Of a DNA stretch of 64,000 bases, positions 36,037 through 44,893 are shown piece after piece. Position 1 is the first letter of the stretch. Each line of letters begins with the position of its first letter. The DNA is from Capnocytophaga haemolytica (GTDB lineage Bacteria; Bacteroidota; Bacteroidia; Flavobacteriales; Flavobacteriaceae). The notes beneath the pieces were generated by a model. That model had not been told where the DNA came from. It worked only from the letters and a program-made list of their open reading frames with translations, and searched no databases. The stretch spans positions 845,001-909,000 of the forward strand of contig NZ_CP014227.1 of assembly GCF_001553545.1 (NCBI RefSeq), written 5' to 3'. A program made the position numbers and the translations under genes.

Positions 36037-38107
36037 AAAGCCTAAATGATATTCCAGCTATAAAAGTGCGTCCTTCACGTGGGTAGCCTTCATTGGAATA
36101 GTAATAGAGCTCATCAAAAACATTGCTCACACTCACCTCAAGACTCAGTTGTGGCACGATATCGTACGAGAGTTTGGCGTTCACCAAGGTGAAATTGGGC
36201 ATATATTCCCCATCGTGGTTGAGCCGCTTCATTGAGGTCTCACTACTCAGATAGCAATGAGTACGGATCTGCGGCACACTCACATTGGCATAACCTATAA
36301 TCTTATGGCGGGGTACATTGACGAAGGAAACCTCATTTTCATTGCCAAAGTTCTCCAATGCACGCATCGAAAGATAGGTGTAATTGCCGCCTATGGTAAG
36401 ATACTCAAAAGGCTTATAGCCAAAGCCAAGCTCAACCCCTTTGGCTTCTGCCTTGCCGACATTGGAGTTCTGCACCAAAGGGTCTTTCCCGTTGGGCTGT
36501 AACCCCACTTTCTTCTCGTAGATGGCGTCGGTGATATCATCGTAAAAAGCAGATACTTCATAGCTCAACTTTCCTTTTAAGCCACCTGAATAGCTCAACT
36601 CATAAGCCATTGTATACTCCGAGCGGAGGTCGGGGTTGCGTTTTTTCATCCCAAAACGAGAAGTATAACGCTCCTTCTGTGAGGCAAAACGCGAGCGCCT
36701 TTCTGCCGAAAGACTTACACTATGGTTTTCGGCAGGAGTGAAAATAACCCCTGCCTTATAGCCCAAAGCGTGGTCAGCACCTTTAGGAAAATCCCAGAGG
36801 TATTCCTTCTGATCGCGCCTCCCGTCGATCTTGCTGTACTCCTGAGCCAAAATATTGTAACGGACACTGTACGAACCTCCTATCACTACACTGAGCGGGC
36901 GAGCAAGCGTAATCACATCCTCGACCCCGACAAAGAGGGTATTGTCCTTATAGTGCTGCTTAGGCTCTCCCTTGCGCTCTATCTGCCCTATGGCAGGGTT
37001 GGCTTTAATGCCTTTGAGATACTCGACGTGGTGATCGTACTTATCGGTAAAGGAAAGCGTCAAGATGTTGTATTTCAATAGTTCGGTTGTCAGGTTGAGC
37101 ACTGCCCCCACGCTGTAATCATCATAGACACTGTTGAAAAAGCGCGCCGTGTTGCGTAGCAAGTATTTATCGTCGTCATAGAATGCCATTCGGTTGTAGT
37201 ACATATCGTAGTAGCCTGTGAGATTCATAAAGGTTTTAGGAGCAATGAGCGTGCGCGATTTGGCGTAAATACTGCTCTTGTTATAAATCGGGTAATCGCG
37301 GAAAGGACCTTTGGCGTAAGCGTTAGGCGCAATCTGCTTATTGGCTACTTGGGTGAGGAAGTTCAGCGAATACTCGTCGGTGGCATTGGGGGTATAGCCC
37401 ACTTTGGCACTTACCTTTGCATCCTGATAGGCAGTGCGTTTGCGCGTGCGCTCAGGGTTGTACTTCGATTCGAATTTCTTGGGAAGAATGAAGTCGTCAC
37501 CATTGCGGATTGTAAGCCCCACCATCGCGTACCAGTGCTCCTGTCGTGTGCCTGCATTGACACTCCCAAAATAGGAATTCACTCCTGCCCCATCGGCAAA
37601 GCCTACCCCTACCTTACCACTGATATCGACGGGCTTGAGAGGTTTGCGTGAGATAATATTCACTGCCCCTGCCATCGTGTTAGGTCCGTATTTTACAGAT
37701 ACCAAACGCTTATCTGCCGAAACGGCTTCTATGTCAAAAGCCGTAAAGCGATTGAGGTCAAAATTGCCATCGTAGGGGGCGTAGATAGGGATACCGTCGT
37801 AAAAGACGGCAGTCTGCCTACTGTCGAAAGCACGCAGATTGATGCCACCCTCATTGCGCGCCCCTGCGTAGGAAATAGAAATACCAGGGAGGAGGTTGAG
37901 CGATTCGGTGACGTTAAACTTGTTGTAATTGAGAAATTGCTTTGCCTCGACCTTATCGATGGAATGAGGCACGGGCTTCACGCCAGTTACTCTCACCTCT
38001 TGAAGCTGGTAGAATAGCCCCAGTGTATCAGCTTTGTTAGGCTGAGTTTGTGCCAGCCCAAAGGTTGGGAGTGCCACGAGGAGCGTGATGATGCTATACT
38101 GTTTCAT
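36035..38107 (-). CDS. TonB-dependent receptor, copy A (Moco locus)
   Basis: 690 aa from ATG 38107, which overlaps the upstream lipoprotein stop as ATGA; the longer ORF start upstream lacks a signal peptide. Signal peptide (FGLAQ), then the conserved DTLGLFYQLQEVRVTGVKPVPHSIDKVEAK, plug domain (ISYAGARNEGGINLRAFDS, KYGPNTMAGAVNIISRKP) and a barrel ending in Phe-Arg-Leu. It is one of three close paralogues. All three lack a carboxypeptidase-like N-domain and a SusD partner, so they are small-ligand receptors of the siderophore/vitamin/metal type. Translational coupling to the SUOX-like lipoprotein implies they act together. Confidence 0.88.
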   Translation of the reverse strand: MKQYSIITLLVALPTFGLAQTQPNKADTLGLFYQLQEVRVTGVKPVPHSIDKVEAKQFLNYNKFNVTESLNLLPGISISYAGARNEGGINLRAFDSRQTAVFYDGIPIYAPYDGNFDLNRFTAFDIEAVSADKRLVSVKYGPNTMAGAVNIISRKPLKPVDISGKVGVGFADGAGVNSYFGSVNAGTRQEHWYAMVGLTIRNGDDFILPKKFESKYNPERTRKRTAYQDAKVSAKVGYTPNATDEYSLNFLTQVANKQIAPNAYAKGPFRDYPIYNKSSIYAKSRTLIAPKTFMNLTGYYDMYYNRMAFYDDDKYLLRNTARFFNSVYDDYSVGAVLNLTTELLKYNILTLSFTDKYDHHVEYLKGIKANPAIGQIERKGEPKQHYKDNTLFVGVEDVITLARPLSVVIGGSYSVRYNILAQEYSKIDGRRDQKEYLWDFPKGADHALGYKAGVIFTPAENHSVSLSAERRSRFASQKERYTSRFGMKKRNPDLRSEYTMAYELSYSGGLKGKLSYEVSAFYDDITDAIYEKKVGLQPNGKDPLVQNSNVGKAEAKGVELGFGYKPFEYLTIGGNYTYLSMRALENFGNENEVSFVNVPRHKIIGYANVSVPQIRTHCYLSSETSMKRLNHDGEYMPNFTLVNAKLSYDIVPQLSLEVSVSNVFDELYYYSNEGYPREGRTFIAGISFRL

Positions 38108-38751
38108 AGTCGATATACTTCTATACTTTTTACCCAATTGATATGCCGCCCCATCTTCTTGTCATTAAAGCTCTCTACCATCATCTCGCCTTTATCGGTC
38201 AGAGGTTTGCCATTTTCTTCAAAAATGAGGTAAGCCCCATCACCTATAATAGTGTTAAAGATTTCTGACCAAGAAAAGAGTACTGTAAAATTGTCAGTAG
38301 CACGCACTACAATATAAAAGCTACGGTCTTTGTGGTTCTTCTGCAAAATATCTGCATCAAAGAGGATATCACGCAAAAGCACCCCTTTAGCCGAGTGAAT
38401 ATCATCCATATTCTTATCCGATCCGCAGGCACAAATCATTTTCTTATCTTTAATTTCGCGCACATTCATTTTCTTCAATGATGCTACTGTAAGTGTTACA
38501 GGGTTGGCTACTTCACCCATTACTTTTACCTCTTTGCTTACATAGTTATCCTTTCCACCGCCATCATAAGGCATACCACATTTAGGAGCAGCTTCCACCT
38601 CAACATTTTTTATATTTACAGCAGCCTGTTGCACTGTGGTCTGCGTTTTGGTTGAAGTGATGCTCTGTTGCGATGTCTGCGAATTGTTGCAAGCCATCAC
38701 TAATGAAAGCAGCGCCCCTAAAAGTATTAATTTGATTGTTTTTCTATTCAT
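38104..38751 (-). CDS. Lipoprotein with small SUOX-fold (molybdopterin-oxidoreductase-like) domain, copy A
   Basis: 215 aa with lipobox C21. A conserved CGMPYDGGGK (C58) is followed by about 140 residues resembling the sulfite-oxidase-type Moco-binding fold. In that region are a cysteine (C107, ICACG) just before KGVLLRDILFDADI, RATDNFTVLFSWSEIF, and YLIFEENGKPLTDKG. In SUOX enzymes the cysteine at that position ligates molybdenum. The protein is too short to be a full enzyme, so it may instead bind the cofactor or a related ligand. It is fused by ATGA overlap to the receptor gene. Confidence 0.65.
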   Translation of the reverse strand: MNRKTIKLILLGALLSLVMACNNSQTSQQSITSTKTQTTVQQAAVNIKNVEVEAAPKCGMPYDGGGKDNYVSKEVKVMGEVANPVTLTVASLKKMNVREIKDKKMICACGSDKNMDDIHSAKGVLLRDILFDADILQKNHKDRSFYIVVRATDNFTVLFSWSEIFNTIIGDGAYLIFEENGKPLTDKGEMMVESFNDKKMGRHINWVKSIEVYRL

Positions 38752-38782
38752 TATAAATTATTAATTATAAACTATACACAAA

Positions 38783-40870
38783 TTAAAATCTATATTCCAA
38801 AGCTACTAAGAAGCTGCGTCCAGGACTTGGAAAGTTTTCAGAAGAGAAATAATAGTTCTTATCCAATGCGTTTTTTACACTAAAGCTAAGGGTTAATTCC
38901 TTTATCATATCATACGATAGTTTTGCATTGACAACTGTAAAATCGGGCATATCCTCCTCATCATAATCCTTTTGCTCAAGGTAGCTTTCTGAGTTTACAA
39001 ATAGCCTTGTACGGATTTGAGGTACTGAAAAATTAGCGAAAGCTGCTATCTTATGCTTGGGTATATTTGAAAATATGATTGTTTTGCCATTACCATCTTC
39101 GCCTTTTAGCTCAATAAAGCTGTAACTACCCCCCAACCTTACATATTGAATAGGGGCATAACCCAAGCCTAACTCGACTCCTTTTGTGTCGGCATTTCCT
39201 GCGTTTTGGCTTTGCCTAATATCTTTTCCATCGGGGCGTGTGCCTACTTTTTTGGTGTAAACCTTATCCTTCGTATCATCGTAGAACAATGATATTTCAT
39301 AACTTAACTTGTTATTTATATTTGCCGAATAGCTCAGTTCATACGCCATCACATATTCCGATTTCAAATCAGGGTTAGGCAAATAGGTGCTGTTTGCCCC
39401 GTATGATGAGGAGTAGCGCGCCATCTGTGAGGCAAAATGCGTACGTCTTTCAGCTGAAAGTGAAATGGTGTGATTATCAAGTGGAGTTACCAGCACGCCT
39501 GCCTTATAATTAAAAGTACTATCTGAGCCTTTGGGCAGCTCAAAAAGGGCGCTTTTTGTCTCTCCAGTAAACGGATTGGAGCCGTACTTTCGCGCTAAAA
39601 TATTACTGCGAACTGTATATGAACCCCCTAAGACCACACTCAATGGCTTAGCAATGGTGATTACATCTTCCAAACCCACAAAAAATGTGTTGTCTTTATA
39701 ATGTTGCTCTGGTGTCCCTTCCTTAAATATTTGTCCTGTGGCTCTATTGGCTGCAATCTCTTTATCGTACTTTGTATGGTGGTCGTATTTATCAGTTAGT
39801 GATAGCGTAATCACATTGCGTTTTAAAACCTCAGTACTTACGTTAAAAATAGCCCCCATACTCTGGTCGTTATACACACTTTTACTGCTATTTCGGTTAT
39901 TCAGAAGTGTACGCGAGGTATCGTCATACCAGCCCATTATATCGTAATGGCGGTAGTAATAACCTGTAAAGTTCATAAAGGTTTTAGGGGCTATCAGCGT
40001 GCGTGTTTTCAGGTAAATACTCCCATTTTCGTAAATAGGGAAAGCAACACTTCGTCCAGTAGTCATCACACTTCCTGGGAGGTTTTTCTTTGCCATCGTA
40101 GACATAAAGTTGATGGAGTACTCATCCGTTTTATTGGGTGTATAACCTAATTTGGCACTTATTTTTGTATCGGTTTGGTTGCTGTCGTCTCTCACATAAG
40201 TTTTTTGCCCTTTAGCCCTTGTACGTTCGAGGTCAAAATCCTTTGAGAGTACAAAGTTTTCTACTTTATCCACGCTACCACTTACCATTGCATACCATTT
40301 TTCCTTCAAAGTACCCGCATTGATAGTTCCTAAATAAGAGTTTACCCCTGCTCCATCAGCAAACCCTACCCTTAATTGTCCATTAATATCTACTTCCTTA
40401 GTAGGCTTGCGCGAAACCACATTGATAGCACCTCCTATCGCATTAGGTCCATACTTTACTGATAGCAACTTCTTATCTACCGAAACTCCAGCTACATCAT
40501 CAACTAAAAAGCGGCTTGCATCGAAAGTCCCCTCATAAGGTGCATAGAACGGTATCCCATCATAAAAAAGAGTGGTTTGGTCTGTGTCAAAACCTCGTAG
40601 CCTAATCCTACTTTCATTTTTCATTTCAAAGCGTGAGATAGTAATCCCTGGCAATAAGTTCAATACCTCAGCGAGATTTCCTTTGTCATAGGCTCTAATT
40701 TCCTTTGCCTCTATCTTATCAATAGTGTGTGGAGCCTCTTTTATGCCTGTTACTTTCACCTCTTGCAGCTCGTAAAATAGCCCAAGAGTGTCTTTCTTCT
40801 CTTTCCTTGTTTGTGCTATTGCACCCATAGTGAATACGAGTACAACAGCGATTATTAAATGATATCTCAT
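38783..40870 (-). CDS. TonB-dependent receptor, copy B (Moco locus)
   Basis: 695 aa from ATG 40870; the longer ORF start would lie over the -7 box at 40914-40921. Signal peptide (MGAIAQ), then DTLGLFYELQEVKVTGIKEAPHTIDKIEAK, plug motifs (GITISRFEMKNESRIRLRGFD, KYGPNAIGGAINVVSRKP), and a barrel ending FLVALEYRF. Clear paralogue of copies A and C. It has its own promoter after a terminator, is followed 31 nt later by SUOX-like lipoprotein A, and then by receptor A, so receptor-lipoprotein-receptor form one transcript. Confidence 0.88.
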   Translation of the reverse strand: MRYHLIIAVVLVFTMGAIAQTRKEKKDTLGLFYELQEVKVTGIKEAPHTIDKIEAKEIRAYDKGNLAEVLNLLPGITISRFEMKNESRIRLRGFDTDQTTLFYDGIPFYAPYEGTFDASRFLVDDVAGVSVDKKLLSVKYGPNAIGGAINVVSRKPTKEVDINGQLRVGFADGAGVNSYLGTINAGTLKEKWYAMVSGSVDKVENFVLSKDFDLERTRAKGQKTYVRDDSNQTDTKISAKLGYTPNKTDEYSINFMSTMAKKNLPGSVMTTGRSVAFPIYENGSIYLKTRTLIAPKTFMNFTGYYYRHYDIMGWYDDTSRTLLNNRNSSKSVYNDQSMGAIFNVSTEVLKRNVITLSLTDKYDHHTKYDKEIAANRATGQIFKEGTPEQHYKDNTFFVGLEDVITIAKPLSVVLGGSYTVRSNILARKYGSNPFTGETKSALFELPKGSDSTFNYKAGVLVTPLDNHTISLSAERRTHFASQMARYSSSYGANSTYLPNPDLKSEYVMAYELSYSANINNKLSYEISLFYDDTKDKVYTKKVGTRPDGKDIRQSQNAGNADTKGVELGLGYAPIQYVRLGGSYSFIELKGEDGNGKTIIFSNIPKHKIAAFANFSVPQIRTRLFVNSESYLEQKDYDEEDMPDFTVVNAKLSYDMIKELTLSFSVKNALDKNYYFSSENFPSPGRSFLVALEYRF

Positions 40871-40913
40871 TGTTATTAATTTTTGAATATAAATGTTAAT
40901 TGATTTCTCGCAG

Positions 40914-40921
40914 CAAAGATA
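40914..40921 (-). promoter_or_regulatory. Receptor B operon -7 box
   Basis: Minus-strand TATCTTTG, 43 nt before the start codon. Confidence 0.6.
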
Positions 40922-41102
40922 TGATATTTTTTTCATATCGATGCTATATCGAAAGAAGAAAATTTATAAAAGAAAGTAATTTTTATTAATTATTGTGAAA
41001 AATCAAAGTAAAATATTACTGTTAACTCGCTGTTTAATAATTGTTTAAATAGCAAACACAAGAGATTTAGGTTTTGTTATTTTTATCAAAATAAAAATCG
41101 TA

Positions 41103-41146
41103 TACGATCCGTTTGCGGTAGGTTCAGTAACGGTTCAGTAACGGTT
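41103..41146. repeat. 11-bp phased repeat array (4 units)
   Basis: Two identical units CAGTAACGGTT preceded by two diverged units. Just downstream of the operon terminator. Confidence 0.75.
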
Positions 41147-41160
41147 TCTTAGAAGATCAT

Positions 41161-41200
41161 AGAAAAGAAAGGAGGCGCACCTGCTGCGGATTGCCTCCTT
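41161..41200 (-). terminator. Terminator of the moa/receptor C operon
   Basis: Minus strand: AAGGAGGC / GCCTCCTT stem, then TCTTTTCT, 33 nt past the lipoprotein stop. Confidence 0.8.
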
Positions 41201-41232
41201 CTTGGGAAAATATGTATTAGATAATTTTGGGC

Positions 41233-41868
41233 TTATGGAATGCGATGCACTTCGATGGTTTTGAGCCACATTACGTGTCGTGGTCCTGTTTTGGTGTCGT
41301 TGAAGGACATTACGATCATTTCGCCTTTTTCGGTCAGGGGTTTGCCGTTTTCCTCGAAGATGACGTAAGCCTGTTCGCCATTGGGGCTATTGAAGAGCTC
41401 TGCCCACGAAAAGCCTGCTGTAAAGCCATCGGTGGCACGGGCTACGATGAAGAAGTTGCGGTCTTTATGGTCTTTCTGCTTGATATCGGCATCGAAGAGG
41501 ATTTCCTTTAAGAGGACGCCCTTAGCGGTGTGGATATCGCCTCGATTTTCACCTGAACTACAGATAATTTGCTTGTTTTTGATCTCGTGGACGTTCATCT
41601 TTTTGAGCTTATCGACGGTGAGGGTCATTGGGTTTTCAACCTCACCGACGACTTTGACTTCGTGGCTGATGTAGCTTTCTTTGCCGCCACCGTCGAATGG
41701 CACACCACAGTCGGTTTTCATAGTGTCGGCAGGGTGCTGATGCTCGGAGGTGGCTTCCTGCTCAGTAGTGGGTGTGGCAGTAGCCTGCTTCTGCTGGGTG
41801 TTGTTGCAGGCTAAGGCTAATGAAAGCGCAAGCCCTGCAAGGAATAATTGGATTGTTCTTTTTTTCAT
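41233..41868 (-). CDS. Lipoprotein with small SUOX-fold (molybdopterin-oxidoreductase-like) domain, copy B
   Basis: 211 aa with lipobox C21. Paralogue of the protein at 38104-38751: the same CGVPFDGGGK (C54), VKVVGEVENPMTLTVDKLKKMNVHEIK, cysteine C103 aligned with C107 of copy A (IICSSG), TAKGVLLKEILFDADI, ATDGFTAGFSWAELF and VIFEENGKPLTEKGE. An N-terminal linker holds HQH and other polar residues. It follows receptor C by 29 nt and ends the long operon that includes moaA, moeA, modE-like and mobA. Confidence 0.68.
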   Translation of the reverse strand: MKKRTIQLFLAGLALSLALACNNTQQKQATATPTTEQEATSEHQHPADTMKTDCGVPFDGGGKESYISHEVKVVGEVENPMTLTVDKLKKMNVHEIKNKQIICSSGENRGDIHTAKGVLLKEILFDADIKQKDHKDRNFFIVARATDGFTAGFSWAELFNSPNGEQAYVIFEENGKPLTEKGEMIVMSFNDTKTGPRHVMWLKTIEVHRIP

Positions 41869-41897
41869 TGGTATTTGTGTATTAATGCGTTAGTATT

Positions 41898-44000
41898 TTA
41901 AAAATGATAGCCGAGGGCTACAAGGAAGCTGCGCCCTGCACGGGGGTAGCCCATAGTGAGGTAATAGTCCTTGTCGAGAAGGTTTTTTACACTTACCTCG
42001 GCGCCGAGTGTGGGGAGGATGTCGTAGCTGAGCTTGGCATTGATAAGGGTAAAGTCGTGAGCCTCTATTTTCTTCTTCGAGAGCACATCGTCAACATAGC
42101 GCTTGCCATAAGTCTCGGTATTGACGTAGAGATGGGTGCGCAGTTGTGGAATGTGGAAGTTGGCATAGCCTATCACTTTGTATTTAGGCACGCCTGTGAA
42201 TTCCTCGGATGAGTTGGTTTCTTTGTTCTTTATCTCAATATAGCTGTAATTAGCCCCGAAGGTGATGTACTTAATAGGTGTGTAGCCAAAGCCTACTTCA
42301 AAGCCTTTGGACTCTGCCTTACCGATGTTTTGGTTTTGATAGATAGTTTGGGTGGTGGTGCCTCTTCGCTGCTGAATGACTTCGGTGCGGATCACTTTGT
42401 CGTAAATGGCGTCGGTGATATCGTTGTAGAAGGCAGCGACTTCATAGCTGAGTTTGTTGTTGATATTGCCTGAGTAGCTCACTTCATAAGCCATAGTGTA
42501 CTCCGACTTGAGGTCGGGGTTAGGTTCTGCAGACCCAAATCGGGCTGAGTAGCGTTCCTTTTGAGAGGCAAAACGTGAGCGTTTTTCAGCTGAGAGGGTG
42601 ATGAGGTGTCCTTCAGCAGGGGTGATAAGCAGTCCGCCCTTGTAGTCAAAGGAGTTATCGGAGCCTGTGGGGAAGTCGTAAAGGACGTCCTTTTGGTTGG
42701 TTTGGTAGTGGGTGCCGTACTCTTGTGCGAGGATGTTATTGCGCGTAGTGTATGAGCCGCCGAGCACTAAGCTCAATGGTTTGGCAAGAGTGATCACATC
42801 TTCCAAGCCCACAAAGAGGGTATTGTCCTTATAGTGCTGTTCGGGCTCGCCTGCGCGGTACTTCTGCCCTGTGAGGGTGTTGGCAGGGATCTCGGCATTG
42901 TGCTCGGTGTGGTGGTCGTACTTATCGGTAAATGAGAGGGTAATGGTGTTGTATTTCAGTGCCTCAGTAGTGAAGTTGAGGGCTGCCCCAAGGGTGTAAT
43001 CGTCGTAGATGCTGGTAAAGCTCGGTGGACGGCGATCGTTGTTTTGGAGTGTATAGGTGTTGTTGTCGAACTGGCGCATTATGTTGTAATAAGCGTCGTA
43101 ATAGCCCGTAAAGTTCATAAAGGTTTTAGGGGCTATCAGTGTGTGGGTCTTAGCGTAGATACTGCTCTTCTGGTAGATGGGATAATCGCGGTAGGTAGCC
43201 CCATTGATGCTGTTGGTGGAGATGTCCTTGCGCGCCATCTGGGAGAGGAAGTTCAGCGAGTACTCATCGGTTTGGTTAGGGGTGTAGCCCACTTTGGCAC
43301 TTACTTTGGCATCTTGATGGGCGCTGTGAAGACGCTCGCCTGTGGGCTGGTACTGAGTGGCTTCGAAATCTTTAGAGAGCATAAAGTTATTGGCTTTATC
43401 AATAGTAAGGCTTCCCATAGCGTACCACTTCTCTTGTAGAGTACCTGCGTTGATCGTACCGAAGTAGGAGTTTACCCCTGCTCCATCGGCAAAGCCAGCG
43501 CCTATCTGTCCGTTGATGTCGGCAGTTTTAGTAGGTTTGCGCGAGATGATGTTGATAGCGCCGCCCATAGTGTTGGGCCCGTATTTGACTGAAAGCAAAC
43601 GCTTATCGGCTGCTATGGAGGCTATGTCATAAGCCGTGAAGCGGTTGAGGTCGAAATTGCCGTCGTAAGGGGCGTAGATAGGGATGCCGTCGTAGAAGAC
43701 AGGGGTACGGCGGTTATCGAAGCCACGAAGGGTAATGCTGCCTTCATTGCGGGCACCCATCTCGGTGATGGCAAGCCCTGGCAAGAGGTTGAGCGCCTCG
43801 GTGACGTTGGGCTTGTTGTAGTGCTTTATCTGCTTGGCATCGACCTTATTGATAGAATGTGGTGCTTGCTTTACACCTGTTACCTTTATTTCTTGTAATT
43901 GGTAGAATAGCCCAAGTGAGTCTTTATTCTCAGGCTGACTTTGTGCTGCAACGCTCATTGTTAAAAGGAGTGCAGCAGCGGTTGTAAAATGATTTTTCAT
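41898..44000 (-). CDS. TonB-dependent receptor, copy C (Moco operon)
   Basis: 700 aa. Signal peptide (MSVAAQ), DSLGLFYQLQEIKVTGVKQAPHSINKVDAK, plug (GLAITEMGARNEGSITLRGFDNRR, KYGPNTMGGAINIISRKP) and a barrel ending FLVALGYHF. The start lies 19 nt after the mobA stop, so the gene is in the same transcript as the Moco genes. That link is the best clue to its ligand, which may be molybdate, a molybdenum chelate, or a pterin cofactor; the choice is inference. Confidence 0.88.
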   Translation of the reverse strand: MKNHFTTAAALLLTMSVAAQSQPENKDSLGLFYQLQEIKVTGVKQAPHSINKVDAKQIKHYNKPNVTEALNLLPGLAITEMGARNEGSITLRGFDNRRTPVFYDGIPIYAPYDGNFDLNRFTAYDIASIAADKRLLSVKYGPNTMGGAINIISRKPTKTADINGQIGAGFADGAGVNSYFGTINAGTLQEKWYAMGSLTIDKANNFMLSKDFEATQYQPTGERLHSAHQDAKVSAKVGYTPNQTDEYSLNFLSQMARKDISTNSINGATYRDYPIYQKSSIYAKTHTLIAPKTFMNFTGYYDAYYNIMRQFDNNTYTLQNNDRRPPSFTSIYDDYTLGAALNFTTEALKYNTITLSFTDKYDHHTEHNAEIPANTLTGQKYRAGEPEQHYKDNTLFVGLEDVITLAKPLSLVLGGSYTTRNNILAQEYGTHYQTNQKDVLYDFPTGSDNSFDYKGGLLITPAEGHLITLSAEKRSRFASQKERYSARFGSAEPNPDLKSEYTMAYEVSYSGNINNKLSYEVAAFYNDITDAIYDKVIRTEVIQQRRGTTTQTIYQNQNIGKAESKGFEVGFGYTPIKYITFGANYSYIEIKNKETNSSEEFTGVPKYKVIGYANFHIPQLRTHLYVNTETYGKRYVDDVLSKKKIEAHDFTLINAKLSYDILPTLGAEVSVKNLLDKDYYLTMGYPRAGRSFLVALGYHF

Positions 44001-44019
44001 CGTTCTTAAAATTTGAATA

Positions 44020-44598
44020 TTAATGGTTTAGTTCTTTTTCTATGAATTGCTGGGCTTGGGTCAGAGCCTCAGGGGTGTTGATGTTTTGCAAGAAGGGGGC
44101 GTAGTGCTCAGACAAATTGATGTAATGCACTTGGTTTTCGCTGAGGAAGGCTACCATTTTGAGTTTATTAGCGGCTAAGGCTTGCTGCAGGGCAGGTAGC
44201 ACAACATAAGGGTAAACGCCTACCGTAGGATAGACTTTACCAGCGCATCGCACTACGCTGAGAGTTCCTTTAACGCTTTTAGCAAGTACCTCCTTTACAA
44301 TTCCTTTGGACAAAAAAGGCATATCGCAGGGCGCAAAAAAAGAGTCCTCTTTCAGGTAGGTTAGTGAAGCACAGATACCGCCCATTGGTCCCTTATCGGG
44401 GTCGCTATCGGGAATATTGCGCACTATAGCGGGAGCCGTAAAGGCCTCGCCTGAGATGTATACCTGAGGGAAGATTTGTTGCAAGGTATCGGTGATATAC
44501 TGAGCTATTGGTTTGCCATTGAGGGGGATGAGGGCTTTATTGTGCCCCATTCGGCTACTCTTTCCGCCTGCTAAGATTACTGCCTTCACGTTCTGCAA
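44020..44598 (-). CDS. mobA: Molybdenum cofactor guanylyltransferase MobA
   Basis: 192 aa, nucleotidyltransferase fold with the GTP-binding loop LAGGKSSRMGHNKALIPL near the start, DSDPDKGPMGGICASL and APCDMPFL. It attaches GMP to Moco to give the guanine dinucleotide form used by DMSO-reductase-family enzymes, which agrees with the molybdoenzyme of this locus. It overlaps the ModE-like gene by 44 nt. Confidence 0.92.
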   Translation of the reverse strand: MQNVKAVILAGGKSSRMGHNKALIPLNGKPIAQYITDTLQQIFPQVYISGEAFTAPAIVRNIPDSDPDKGPMGGICASLTYLKEDSFFAPCDMPFLSKGIVKEVLAKSVKGTLSVVRCAGKVYPTVGVYPYVVLPALQQALAANKLKMVAFLSENQVHYINLSEHYAPFLQNINTPEALTQAQQFIEKELNH

Positions 44599-44893
44599 AT
44601 TCTTTAAACTTTTTGTCTAACTGGTTGTAATCAGCTACGAGTTTGCGCCCATAATCGGTAAGGGAGCTACGCCCTCCTGCTTTTCCGCCTACTTCTTTAA
44701 TAACGGCGGGTTCGGGGGCATTTTCATTGATGCTGCGTATCATTCCCCAAGCGATGCGGTAGGGGATTTCGAGCTTTTTAGCAGCTTCGGAGATGGAGCC
44801 TAAGTCGTCGATGCACTCTAAGAGTTTTACACGCCCATAGCCTATCTGTAAGCCTGTCTCGGTTTCAAACCATATATGTCCTTTGATTTTCAT
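44555..44893 (-). CDS. ModE-like winged-helix DNA-binding protein (N-terminal domain only)
   Basis: 112 aa. It resembles the LysR-like N-terminal DNA-binding domain of ModE: LGSISEAAKKLEIPYRIAWGMIRSIN, then KEVGGKAGGRSSLTDYGRKLVADY. The C-terminal molybdate-binding MopB/TOBE domains of full ModE are absent, so any molybdate sensing must come from elsewhere. It probably regulates this operon. It overlaps moeA by 4 nt (ATGA) and mobA by 44 nt. Confidence 0.85.
   Translation of the reverse strand: MKIKGHIWFETETGLQIGYGRVKLLECIDDLGSISEAAKKLEIPYRIAWGMIRSINENAPEPAVIKEVGGKAGGRSSLTDYGRKLVADYNQLDKKFKEFAEREGSNLSRRKE

Larger units (their letters stand above)
40871..41232. other. Gene-free 362 bp between receptor B and SUOX-like lipoprotein B
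   Basis: It holds the receptor B promoter, an 11-bp repeat array (41103-41146) and the terminator of the upstream operon (41161-41200). The remainder is AT-rich without ORFs. Confidence 0.65.
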
